A DNA stretch of 64,000 nucleotides from Sclerotiophoma versabilis (taxonomy: Eukaryota > Ascomycota > Dothideomycetes > Pleosporales > Didymellaceae). Numbering within the stretch: the stretch's first letter is position 1; each line of letters starts with the position of its first letter. The stretch lies in assembly GCA_012274445.1 (NCBI GenBank), contig JAAROD010000058.1, positions 744,001 to 808,000 of the forward strand. The letters are read 5' to 3'. This document shows, in pieces, positions 45,989-56,559 of the stretch. The notes beneath the pieces were generated by a model. The model worked only from the letters and a program-made list of their open reading frames with translations. It searched no databases and was not told where the DNA came from. Both the position numbers and the translations under genes were made by a program.

Positions 45989-47566
45989 ATGGGGCGCACA
46001 ACGAGCACTTTACAGTATGCTCTCACGCATCCCATACTATTTGTCTATCAGATCTTTCAATACATCCTCGACATTCTCCTCTCACCTGCTCCTCCACCAC
46101 CGCACGCGAAACTCTCTCGCCCCAAAATTGCCATTATTGGCGCTGGTCTGACCGGAGTATCCTCTGCCTCGCACTGTGTCGGCCATGGCTTCGACTGTCG
46201 CATTTTCGAAGCTGGGCCAAAATCCAGCGTTGGCGGAATATGGAGTAGGGTCAACAACACCTCCGGTTTGCAAATCCACTCGATCATGTACCGCTTCCAC
46301 CCCAGCGTGCATTGGACAAAGGGATACCCCGACCGCAAGCAGATCGTCAGTCAGATCACCGAGCTGTGGAAGAAATACGGGCTCGAAGAGAAGACGCACT
46401 TTGACACAAAGGTTGAGAAGGTATACAAAGACGACCATGGACGCTGGATTATCAATGATCCATCGTTCGGACGTTTTGATGGTGTGATCGCTGCCATCGG
46501 TACGTGCGGTGACCCCAAGATGCCCACCTTGCCCGGCCAGGAGCACTTCAAAGGCGAGATTTGGCACAGCTCACAACTGGATGGCAAATCAGCCGCGGGC
46601 AAGAAGGTTGTCATCATCGGCGGCGGCGCCTCAGCAGTCGAAGCCTTAGAGTTTGTCGCCGACTCAGATGCAAAACACACAACCGTACTCGCCCGCTCCG
46701 AGAAATGGATTATTCCTCGCAACCCACTTGTTGACAGTCTACTCGCTATGAACATTCTAGGCTCTGAAACTATTTTCTCCTGGATACCTGAAGGAATCCT
46801 GCGTCTTTTCTTCTACCGTGACCTCTATGATATTTCCCCACCTAGCAACAGCGGCAAAGGCATCTTTACCGAAACTCCCATGGTCAATAGCGCAGTCCTT
46901 GACATGATCCGCGACGGCAAGGCTAGTTGGCTCCGCGGCGACACGAACGGCTACTCCTCCTCTGGCACCGGAATTTCCTTCACGCAGCGCTCGCGCGGCG
47001 TTCCCAAAGGTGGACCTGGTAGCGAAAAGCTCATCGAAGCAGATATCGTCATCATGGCTACGGGATACAAGCGTCCAAGTCTCAACTTCCTACCAAACGA
47101 GGTATTCAGCGAGCCGTATGACCCGCCGAACTGGTACCTTCAGGTCTTCCCGCCCGAGCACCCATCCATTTGCGCAAACAACTGCACATACGTCAACGCC
47201 ATCGGCACAGTCGGGAACTACCATATCGGAATCTACACGCGCTTCTTACTGATGTATCTCGTTGACCCTCTAGCACGACCCAGAACGTGGTGGATGAAGC
47301 GCTGGATCGACATGACGCGATTCGTCAAGAGCAGAGCGCCGGGCGGCGCATTCGACTTCTTCACTTACAGTGAACTGATATACTGGTTCCTATTCACGAT
47401 TGTGATCAACCCCTTCCGATGGAAATGGGCAGCGTTTGTGTTGTTTGGCATTGGAGCGGGGCTGCCGTTGAGTGTGGTTCGGCAGGAGGATAAGGCGAGA
47501 AGTGTGAGCAATGGAACGGGGTTGAGGAGTATCTGGGCCAGTGACGAGGACGGAAAGGAGGATTAG
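45989..47566 (+). CDS. Flavin-containing monooxygenase (NAD(P)H/FAD), membrane-associated
   Basis: This is a single exon of 525 residues. An N-terminal hydrophobic stretch (PILFVYQIFQYILDILL) precedes the FAD Rossmann motif IAIIGAGLTGVSSASHC near residue 47. GIWSRVNNTSGLQI matches the GxW...N region of class B monooxygenases. The NADPH motif VVIIGGGASAVEAL lies near residue 205, and DIVIMATGYKRP is the family's C-terminal ATG signature. The last 80 residues contain another hydrophobic segment (ELIYWFLFTIVINPFRWKWAAFVLFGIGAGLPL), suggesting membrane association. Such enzymes oxygenate N, S or carbonyl substrates; the substrate is unknown. The absence of introns, while most neighbours have them, is notable but not strong evidence of transfer. 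Confidence 0.9.
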   Translation: MGRTTSTLQYALTHPILFVYQIFQYILDILLSPAPPPPHAKLSRPKIAIIGAGLTGVSSASHCVGHGFDCRIFEAGPKSSVGGIWSRVNNTSGLQIHSIMYRFHPSVHWTKGYPDRKQIVSQITELWKKYGLEEKTHFDTKVEKVYKDDHGRWIINDPSFGRFDGVIAAIGTCGDPKMPTLPGQEHFKGEIWHSSQLDGKSAAGKKVVIIGGGASAVEALEFVADSDAKHTTVLARSEKWIIPRNPLVDSLLAMNILGSETIFSWIPEGILRLFFYRDLYDISPPSNSGKGIFTETPMVNSAVLDMIRDGKASWLRGDTNGYSSSGTGISFTQRSRGVPKGGPGSEKLIEADIVIMATGYKRPSLNFLPNEVFSEPYDPPNWYLQVFPPEHPSICANNCTYVNAIGTVGNYHIGIYTRFLLMYLVDPLARPRTWWMKRWIDMTRFVKSRAPGGAFDFFTYSELIYWFLFTIVINPFRWKWAAFVLFGIGAGLPLSVVRQEDKARSVSNGTGLRSIWASDEDGKED

Positions 47567-47781
47567 GCTGGTCCATGTGGGCTGAATGGGGGTAGCTGAG
47601 ATGTATATATTTACGCAGGACGCTGCTCCCGGCCTGCAAGGTGTGGAAAGTTAACGCCATGACGCCATGCACGTCTCCCCATACAATGCAAGATCTATCC
47701 ACAACATACAAGGAGAACATCTCACGTTTGTGATCTATATCTCCATCACCAAGCGTACGCCACCTCTGCTCAACGTGCTGC

Positions 47782-49759
47782 TTAATCTACCTTGATCGAC
47801 CTGTAAATCCTAAGTGTGAACAGCCAGCTCGCAAAGAAGCCAATTGTACCTGTCAACAGCGTTAGCATTTGATTTCTGTGCAATAAGTGCCTTAGACTTA
47901 CCAGTTAGAACAAACACCAACAAACTCAGCAGCGCCGAGTACCCCAGATACACAACTCCGCTCGTCCAGCTCAAGAAGCTGACGTCCTTCACCCAGTAGA
48001 GCAAACAGCTAGCAAAGACATAGAACGCACTGGCTCCTGCGGTGAAGAAGCTGCGCCACTGCCAATGGTAGTTTTCAGCACATAGCAAGAAGTAGATCAT
48101 TAGGACTGTGACCGCCGCAGAGGTGATGATCATGAGTCCAAAACAGATGAACAAGAACCCGAACATATAGTACACTTTGCTGAACCAGATGGAGTTCATG
48201 ATGAAGTACAGCTCGACGAAAATAGCGCCAAAGGGCAACACGCCTGCAAGTGCCATGGAGGGGAGAGGGCGTAAATAGCCACCCGAAGGAGGGATCTGGC
48301 GCGGGATCTGGTTTGTCCGGACAGGCGGCTCGATGGCGGCTTGCTTGAAGCCAATCCAGGATCCTGCGAAACTAAGGGGAACGGAGATGACGAACCAGAT
48401 CACTACGATGACGAGCATGGTGGTGAAGGGGACAGCGCCCGACGCGCCGCGGCCCCAGACGAAGAGATTGAGCAGGAAGAAGGTTGCGAAGACCACGACG
48501 GGGAGAGCGAATGGTGTGTAGAAGAAGCACAGCTTCCACTTCTCGCCGTGGAAGAATTTGTAGGTTCGCGAGGAGACGTAGCCGCCGATGAAACCGAAGA
48601 GAGTGTAGAAGATGATAATGACAGTTCCAAGAGCACCGCGATTGCTGGGAGACAAGAATCCAAGAAGTGCGAATGCGATGGTCAGGGCTGTCATGGCGAA
48701 GAGTTGTGCTCCATTGCCTAGTAGGACTGATAGGAACAAAGGGTTCTTCGGGGGCCTGAAGACATCGCCGTGGACCAGCTTCCAGCCCGAATCCTCGGCT
48801 ACACCGTCTTCAACGTCGCCATCAGCGCCAAAATCGTCAAGAGCAAATTGATCCAAGCGATTGTATCTCGCGATATCCTTCCTGAGCGTCCGCACCAAGA
48901 CTGTGCTGACCATACCAACAAGGAACACGACTATGACTGCGGAGTTGATCAGGGAGAACCAATGGATCTTAGGATCGTATACGTGGAGGTACTTGTCCCA
49001 GCGCGTCGCGAACGGCGTAGGGCTTGGTCGCCAATACACACTGTACGTGAAGTCGACTTTGTCGCCCTTATCCTCGTTCAGTATGACTGGGTTCTGCGCG
49101 CTTTGGCATTCGGACTGCTTCGGGTCCTTCATCGAGTACGGGTCTACCAGAACACCTACAACCCGGTAGTTGTTCGGTCCTGCCTCGTGGTAGTCGATAA
49201 CAATATCGTAGTGGTTGTTGAAGACAGGGCTCTCTCCGTCCAGCAATCCAAGCGCAAAACCAGGACTGTAAAATGGTAGGTCTGAGTTAGGGTCCTTCAG
49301 TAACTGCGCCGCTGGCAGTCCGTCTATCAGCCAATTCAGATCGTATCCTTGCTTGATCTTGTTGTTGACAAATACAGCGTCTTTCGAATTGTATTCCTGC
49401 GGCCCGCATAGCGACTTGCATGTCTCATTGATCCCCATCTTCAGCTCGAACGGGCTGTCTTGTATGCGGTCGCCAAACAATATACTCCCCAAGCTCTCCT
49501 TGATGTATTTCGGTCCATCTTTTGGTCGACAGAAGTGGAAAGGTTCGTGATAGTAGTCGAAGGAGAATACGGATCGTAGTTTTGGATCGTTTTGCGAGTC
49601 TGCAGGTGTCAGGTGGTTCACGAACAGCGGTACTGCGTCTCCTTCTTTGTAGGATGTCGGCGCGGTTCCTGGGAAATAGAATGCGGCCGCTGGTGATGGC
49701 GCAAGCGCTAGCAACGATGCTAGGACTGCACCAGATACTGATATGTCGAGTTGCCGCAT
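47782..49759 (-). CDS. TM9SF / EMP70 endomembrane protein (nonaspanin)
   Basis: Exons are 47902-49759 and 47782-47849, giving 641 residues. A signal peptide (AVLASLLALAPSPAAA) leads to the luminal domain of about 270 residues with the family opening FYFPGTAPTSYKEGDAVPLFVNHLTP, FDYYHEPFHFC and LGSILFGDRI. Nine membrane segments follow, the first at WFSLINSAVIVVFLVGMV, then VHGDVFRPPKNPLFLSVLLGNG, a hallmark of nonaspanins. Splicing of the 52-nt intron gives the proper ending LRIYRSIKVD, where KVD fits the KxD/E COPI and Golgi-retention signal. Without that splice the protein would end in unrelated residues. Nonaspanins act in Golgi and endosomal sorting of membrane proteins with Gly-rich helices. 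Confidence 0.95.
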
Positions 49760-50567
49760 TGCGACCGTGTATTTTCCGGTTGTGGATCAGCGCGCCGCGT
49801 GCTGCTGCGATGCGTTGCCTTCAGCTCAGCTTGTAGGCGGGCCCGCGGAGATGAACAGACGTGCGTTGAATGCGGGCGAAGGGTGTTATACAATCCGTAA
49901 AATAAATGCAGTTACTACAATAACAGACTACTGTCACGCAGCATTGAGCGTGAGCGGGGTGGAGTGGTGGGAAATAGCAATGATTTGGCCAAAAGCTACC
50001 TGTCCCAAGCTCTACATGACACAAGCTTGGAGGTACGCGTATGCCAAGGTAAAAAGCCACCCGCAATGACATAGCTGCCATTGGCACAGTGTCCTTTGGT
50101 AACCAAACACTTTACAAACAGACCCTCATGTTAGAGAATAAGCCGAATTAAAAAACACAGTATCATTATCCACACGCGGTGATTAAGCTCTGCCTGCCGT
50201 CTTTCTGTTGACCTCACACATTTTAAACACTGCTAGTATTGCTATCTAGCTTGTAAAACAACGAGTATTCCCCTAAACACCTCGGAACTGGCTGCTTGAA
50301 CGAGGACTGATTTGCATAGCGTCCGAGTCCCTTGCAATGTGAGAGACAAGCACCACCGTGGCTGAAATTGAATATACATGTATTGCACCGTCAGATGCCC
50401 CTTACTAATGCAGCAAGTCATGTCTACATCAGTCATGATGAACCATACGCCCAAGCGACATAGACCTCCACCTCATGCGGCATGCTAAAAGGATGCATGC
50501 CAGAAATTCCACGACGCGATGTGGTATCGAAGAAGTCAAGAACAAGAAACAACAATGACGCTGCCAA
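49760..50567. other. Intergenic, TM9SF promoter side
   Basis: This is 0.8 kb between the TM9SF start and the NCS-1 stop, both minus. It is AT-rich from 50090 to 50290. No gene or repeat was seen. Confidence 0.55.
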
Positions 50568-51742
50568 CTATACCAACCCATCATAGAGAGACAGTGCTGA
50601 TACGATCGTCTCGTCACGCTTGGAGCCTTCCTTGAACTCGGCCATGTCTAAGCTGCCGTTCTCGTCCTTGTCCATCATTCGGAAGATCTTGCGCACACGC
50701 TTCTCTGGAGTATCTTCGTCTTCAGGCAGTTTGACCATAGAACCGACCTGTGTCTGTCAGTACTCATAGCTCCAGCACATCGATTATGACATACCATCTT
50801 GTATATGGCCTCTACGATTGCCAGCATCTCCTCATAGCTGATCTTGCCGTCGCCATCGATGTCGTACAGCTGGAAGGCCCAGTCAAGCTTGTCCTCCATC
50901 TTTCCTCGACTTGTAACGCTGAGTGCGCAGATGAATTCTTTGAAATCGATAGTGCCGGATTTATCCGCGTCGAAGACATTGAACACATAATCTGCAAATG
51001 ATGATGGATCACCAAACGGGAAGAACTGCTTGTAGATCTTCTGGAACTCCTCCTTAGTGAGCATGCCGGATGGGCAGTCCTTCAAGAAACCTGCGTTGCG
51101 TCAGCAAGAGTCCAACAGAACTGATGAGACTGCACATACCCTTGTACCATTGCTGCAACTCCTTCTTGTCGAAGTGGGTGGCCTTCTGGAGGTCGGCCAA
51201 CTCCTGCTGTGAGAGCTTGCTCTGGCTGTGGTATTGCACGATCAGCTGTTCGTTCTTTATCTTCAGATGTTCCACAGCGCTGCGCGAAGCCAGCTCCTTC
51301 CACAGCCCGTTCACAGCATTCGCAAGTGCAACATGCTGCATAGATTTGTAACGGGCGTACTCCGGGTCGGTATGGTTCGGTATGTCGACATTGTGCTGAC
51401 GCGCAAACCTGAGCGGCGGATGTTGTTGTTCAAGGAGAGGTATCTTGGGCGAACCGGTTGGTGTATGGTGCGGCGACATGTTGTCGGCTGGAGGTAGTCG
51501 CCAAGTTCGTACTCGATGTCGCGGCAGCTGACTTTGTGCAATTCACAGTAGGACTATGGTATGGATGATTGCCGTGTTCTTGTGGGGACCATGGCAGATG
51601 TCGATGGGTCGTCTCATGCTGTTCTTGCATGGTGCCGGCCGTATTGAGGTGAAAGGAAGGCATCGCTGGAAGCTGAAATGGTGGTCCACGGCCGCCCCAC
51701 GCTGTGAAACAGAAAGGAGAATAGTACTTACGATTTACCCAT
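50568..51742 (-). CDS. NCS1: Neuronal calcium sensor 1 / frequenin
   Basis: Exons are 51732-51742, 51140-51225, 50795-51090 and 50568-50747, giving exactly 190 residues, the family length. The first coding exon is 11 nt (ATG GGT AAA TC) and yields MGKS, an N-myristoylation start; joining to the next exon gives MGKSQSKLSQQELADLQKA. EF-hand 1 is degenerate (KDCPSG), while EF2 (DADKSGTIDFKEF), EF3 (DIDGDGKISYEEM) and EF4 (DKDENGSLDMAEF) keep the calcium ligands. The protein binds calcium at membranes and in yeast activates the phosphatidylinositol 4-kinase Pik1. The first intron is 506 nt, ten times the window's usual size; the other two are 49 and 47 nt. Confidence 0.95.
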
Positions 51743-52550
51743 GTTGAAGAAAGATGTCTAGGGAAGTGTAGCGGAGAACGAGAAGGCGCGTGGAGGAGAG
51801 AAAACGAGGTTCCGCAGGCAGAAGTCAGGCGCCGCAGCAGAAGTGCGGATGCGGGTCGAGCTGTCGTGGCGGGGCGTTTCTGGACCGCGGGCACAATCGA
51901 TTGTCGTTCGGTGGGGTGCTGATGTGCAGATGGGCAGACGGCAGACGGGCGAGGCGCAGCAGCAAAGGCTTAGGAACAGGTATGGTATGGTATGGTTTGG
52001 TTGGCAATGCGAACTAGGTCACAGGGACGTGGAGACCTGAGGGTACTGTCGAGGGCAGCCGGCGAACGGTATATGTGGTTATGACGAATGAGCGCTGGAG
52101 ATTCCACGGCTGGGTCTCGACAAATATAGCTCATCACGGAGACCCCGACTAGAGATCGGTTTCGTCATCCTCCCAGCTCCGACCCTGCCTAAGCAGCAAC
52201 ACCCATAGGACAGCGAACGGCCTGTCCAATTACTGGCGACAGCGGGGCCTGGAGGAGCTCGATGCGTATGGATACGCGACAGCGCGTTTCTGTACTGTGA
52301 CACCCCAGGGCACTACCGACCATCCAGCTGGCGGCATCTGGCGCTCACGGCGTTTTACTTTTAGCCCTACGCTGCACGCTGCACGCTGCCCACGCGACTC
52401 TTAGCTGTGCGCAATTTGCCGCGCCGCAGCTGTGCAGCCAGAACACATAAACAGTCTGTCACGTGCTTGCTGGAGTTGGCGTTGGCACTGTTGGCCCCAG
52501 CCCCAGACCCTTGCGAGCTTTGTTCGCACCAAACAACGCGCTTCGCAAAC
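51743..52550. promoter_or_regulatory. Divergent promoter region, NCS-1 / MED4
   Basis: This is 0.8 kb between divergent start codons. It contains two simple tandem repeats: GGTAT-type units at about 51979-51997 and ACGCTGC in three copies at about 52369-52391. No gene is supported. Confidence 0.55.
52369..52391. repeat. Short tandem repeat (ACGCTGC)3
   Basis: Three direct copies of a seven-base unit lie about 160 bases upstream of the MED4 start codon, in the presumed promoter or 5' UTR. Confidence 0.7.
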
Positions 52551-53504
52551 ATGGACGACATCTTGCAGGCGCAGTTCGACCGAGTGGAGCAAGCCCTGGG
52601 CACTCTGGTCGACTCCATCGCGTCCTACAATCCGAATCCTCAGGCAGCTATTGATCTTGTCACTGCCGACGACGACCTCAGCCATGGCCTTGACCAACGT
52701 AGGATTGCATACCCTAGCTTGAGAACCTATGACTGATGTACGACAGTCGCCAGACACCAAGCAAACCACGCACGCTTGCAGACCCTTCGCGCTGAAGCTG
52801 ACGCGCTACAAGAGCAGCTCAAGTCTTCTGTAGCAGCTTTGGCAGGCTTGCGCAAAGAGCTATCCGCGACACCAGCCACTGTTTTCCCTGAGCACTCACG
52901 CCCCGTGCCTTTTGACGAGTTGCTCCAGTACGCAAAGAGCATTTCCAGATACACTGTCCCACCCACCTTCCGCGAGCGCCTACTGGATGCAGACGGCGAC
53001 ACGAACAAGGACAAGGAAGCAAGCGAAGACTCAGCCAGCGCACCAGCTACCAACGGCCTCAACACACCCACGACTGCAGTCGCGCCAGTCGAGCCACTAA
53101 AAGACGGCGCAGACACACCAAAGGAAGGCGAAGAGGCAGACGCTGCAGTGCCAGAGATAACCGCTGAGGAGGAAGAATGGCTAAAAAAGCTCAAAGACAG
53201 CGGTTTCGCATGGTATCCCTGGCCCGACAGCGACAAGATCCGTCGAGGCAACCTCTGGAAACTGTACCACTATCGCGAACAGGGTCGCAATCTGGACGAA
53301 TTCGACATTGAGGCATATGAGGAAGAGGAGAAGAAGAAGTTCTCGGATGATGTGCAGCCTCAGCAGGTGCTCGAGGAGGTACAAGCAGAACCACAATTCG
53401 AGGACCAAAGAGCTCAGCAGGCGCCGCCAGCACAAGCTGCTCCTGCAGCTCCGGCGGGCGCTGGGTTCACACTGTTCGATGATATGGAGTCAGACGAGGA
53501 TTGA
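52551..53504 (+). CDS. MED4: Mediator complex subunit 4
   Basis: Exons are 52551-52698 and 52747-53504, giving 301 residues; the 48-nt intron has a GTAGGA donor. The start MDDILQAQFDRVEQALGTLVDSI opens a coiled-coil (to about residue 90: ARLQTLRAEADALQEQL, AALAGLRKEL). The conserved Med4 core is PVPFDELLQYAKSISRYTVPP, with the later FAWYPWPDSDKIRRGNLWKLYHY block typical of ascomycete Med4. The remainder is acidic and Ala/Pro/Gln-rich, ending FTLFDDMESDED. Med4 is an essential middle-module subunit linking activators to RNA polymerase II. Confidence 0.92.
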
Positions 53505-54373
53505 TGATTTACGGTTGAATGCGTGACAAGAGGGCGGAATGGTCTGCCTTCCCGAAGCAAGCACCTGTGAGTAATTCGAGAGCATTAGAGCCTCGGTTAT
53601 TGTTGGTATTGGCAGTGAGGATACGCAGTCTGGAGGTGGGACACTACTTCACGTACCCGCTCGACGACCTTCAAGGCGGGCCTAAAGCTGCCCAAGGACG
53701 CTAGCTTTGACAACCCGAAACACATCAAGAAACCGAATGGAGCATGAGGACACTGGTCCTGTTACTCGAGGCCGATGCTCCACCAGCAGCACGTCGACCT
53801 GATCTCTTTTCAACCAAAAGCTGCCTGCGGCACAGCGCAGGAAGGCAACAGGACAAACCCGTGTACCATGATTGCCGCCTCACTGGCGAGTGTGGCAAGA
53901 GGGTTGACAAGCAGTCATGGCTCGCACGCTGGACTGAGGTCAAGGATCGCCCTGTGAAGCGCGAATATACTGTGGACGCTGGCGCTCCGTCCAGCTCATC
54001 GAAGAGGCCTAAGAAGGCCAAGACAGGAGAGGACAGCAGCGAGGCTGGTGCACCGAAGCGCAAAGATGACAAGAAGTAGAAGGGGCGCAAGGCCAAGGCC
54101 TCGCAGGTTGAGCCGGATACTGAGGAGAATTCCAAGAGCGATGGACCGCAGTTCCTGTAGATGCGGGTAGGTGATGTGGATGTGGTAGCGAGTATCTGTG
54201 GTAACGGGCACTATGTCAGTGGCAATGAAGGACTGCATCGGTGCGAGCATTTCACAAGGGTTCGGTCTAAAACTCAACAAAGTATATTCTTGCACTGCCT
54301 GCTTGCTGCTGCTGCCGCCGTTCCGTAGAAGTCAATCTAATCAAACTGGACAAGGCAAGACCAAGTGACTAAG
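53505..54373. other. Convergent intergenic region with decayed coding sequence
   Basis: This is 0.87 kb between the MED4 stop and the stop of the seven-helix protein. Most of it (53520-54160) looks like broken coding sequence, described as a separate entry. The rest is presumably 3' UTR. Confidence 0.5.
53625..54160 (+). pseudogene. Possible gene remnant with frame breaks
   Basis: Protein-like sequence is spread over several frames. One frame reads VGHYFTYPLDDLQGG; a +1 shift inside GGCGGGCC continues as LKLPKDASFDNPKHIKKPNG; another shift leads to the 111-codon frame starting at 53744 (CRLTGECGKRVDK, WLARWTEVKDRPVKREYTVD, then KRPKKAKTGED). That frame hits TAG at 54077-54079 but continues open and equally Lys-rich for 22 more codons (KGRKAKASQVEPDTEENSK) to a second TAG. 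The pattern suggests a decayed lysine-tailed protein, perhaps nuclear. I do not recognise the family, and a real small spliced gene is not excluded. Confidence 0.35.
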
Positions 54374-55598
54374 CTAAGGGCCGGCGGCAAATGAATTCGA
54401 CCTCCAGCCTGGGTTCTTAGCAATGACGATGATGGTGATGAACGCCAGAACGCGACAGAAGCTTGCAATCCAGTATATTGCCAGATAACTTATACCCTCC
54501 AGGTAACCATAGGAGGAGATCTGAGATGATGTTTGGATGATGGTGACCAGGGCGTAGACGAATAGGAGTAGAATCAGGACTGAGATCCAGACCACGAGCG
54601 ACTATTTGTATGTCAATTGAAAAGAAGCTACAGTGGTTGGGAGTACTTACGTTACTTGCAACGTGCTTCTTTTTGAGGGAGCGTGCCGTGAGGAGAGACA
54701 AAGCGCCGGAAGCCAGGATACTGATCATGTGTGCGGCATCAAATGCCAGGCCCACATATGTCGGAGACATGTAGTCGATTCTAAGATCAACGGGCTCCAT
54801 CCTGTGCATACGGACGGTCGAGTAGTATATATAAGAGAGTAGAACGACATAGGAAAGGAGGAGAGCGCCCAAGACGAACAAGTCGAGCCCATAGGCGATT
54901 TTGAGCGCTGACGGGTTGTGACCGAGCTGTTTGCGAAGCATGGTGTTCAAAGTATAGATGACAACAAACAAGAGCAGGAACGTGTCGAGGCCGTAGAACA
55001 CGACGTGTGCCGTGTTCCAACCATAAAAGCTGTCCATACTGCGGTCGACTCCACATGCGCGGAGAGTTATTGAGAGGAAAATGATGACTTGTTCGCTTGC
55101 GTTTGTTAGCTCTACATATAACATTGTGATGGCTCTTCAGCAGCAGAAGAAGTAGGCCATAACGTTCTAGCGACCAGTTTCGACACGAGCTCGGGGTTTT
55201 CCAGGGAATGAAGAGACGGTCTGTAGTACGTCTAACATTGTGGTCCTGTAGAGCTCCGCGAATTTGCGGAGAGCTTGCAGGTTTAAACGAACTCACCCCA
55301 TTCTTCCCGAACGATTCTGAACGGCGCAACCTTGTAGCCGGCCTTTTCTGCTACTCGAGAAGAGGGCTTTTACTCACATAAACATGAACGACAGAGCGAA
55401 CATATAGGGCAGGCCAATTAGGTGCCTCCCAGCTCCAGCTCTTTTGCGAACAACGCATAACGCTATTAGTGTGCCGATATATATTGCGAGTACGATCACC
55501 ACGCAGGCATATTGTGCAAGTTCCTCGCTGTTGTAGCCCCAGTAGGAATTGAAACAACCGGACTCCGAGGAGTAGCTTGGGCCATATCGGCGTTCCAT
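54374..55598 (-). CDS. Seven-helix integral membrane protein, unknown function
   Basis: Exons are 55378-55598, 54651-55134 and 54374-54601, giving 310 residues. Introns are 243 nt (GTGAGT donor, GCTGAAG acceptor) and 49 nt. The first junction was chosen because it keeps the frame and completes helix 2 as MFALSFMFIAITMLYVEL. Predicted helices: QYACVVIVLAIYIGTLIAL, the one above, VVFYGLDTFLLLFVVIYTL, YGLDLFVLGALLLSYVVLL, AAHMISILASGALSLL, VVWISVLILLLFVYALV and YWIASFCRVLAFITIIVIA. The N-terminus (CFNSYWGYNSEELAQ) has no signal peptide. The layout is that of a fungal orphan seven-helix protein; a receptor role is possible but has no motif support. The middle exon boundary is the least certain part. 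Confidence 0.68.
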
Positions 55599-56559
55599 AT
55601 TCGCCTTATTTGAAAGAATCGATGAGGCCTTGGTAGAGTGTGGAGTATTTTGTGCTGCAACAGAAAGTGTGGTCCATGTAACAGCGGCCTTGTGGTGACT
55701 TTATGCTCGAGGCAAAGTCTCGTCCTGCACTGCTGGCTTGCTGCACTAGCCCCTTCATGGCTTCAGGTTATTCTCAAAATACGAATCACAAGGGGCCTGA
55801 AAGCTCGCTAAGCTGCCAGAGGTGATGAACAATGATTCAGTGGGTCCACAGGAGGTTGTAAGAGTGTGACAAGAGGATGGTCAAGGCTGGGGTGGGTGCC
55901 TGACGGCCGCAGTTCAGATATCCTCACAATGTGGTGTAGTCTTGCCATGTTTTGTGCATATGCCAATGCGACATACGGGATTGGCAATGGCCGGTGAGGG
56001 CAATTGCAGTGTTGTGTCGAAGTGGTTACCGCATGTAGTGAGGCTGTGCAGCGCGAAACCAGTCACACGAGCGAAAGCAAGAGGTCAAAGCCACCACCAC
56101 CGTACCACCACCGTCCTAGCCAAGATTGGCGGCAGACATGGGCATGTCACGTTGTTGTGCAGGAGGCTTAAGTATTACACGTGATGTTGAAGTGAAGTGC
56201 AGGTCGTGTGGCTGGTTCCCGTCTCAAGCCACATGCGAAGCAGAGGCAGGTACGATCATTGCATCATCGTCGACCCTGGCTTACTACCGAAGTTCCGCGA
56301 ACAACCACTTCACGGCCCTTCTTATTCCGTGCGCGGACCTCAGCGGATGTCAAAGATCGCGTACGCTGCACAGAGTTCAGAGCTGGCCTATAGTCTTGCA
56401 TTTCTTTGCCGATATCCTTAAAGCTCGATGTTGTCGCCACAGGGATCCGCACACAACAAGGCTCGCGTCAAAGCTCCTTCTTAACGCACACGATAGCCGC
56501 CTGAAGCTCGAAACGTATACGTCTCAGCGACCTTTTGAGATCTGTCCGTACACCACGTG
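55599..56559. promoter_or_regulatory. Divergent promoter region, seven-helix gene / sterol acyltransferase
   Basis: This is 0.96 kb between divergent start codons. Overlapping short frames near 56126-56560 lack domains. No distinct regulatory motif was recognised. Confidence 0.5.
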
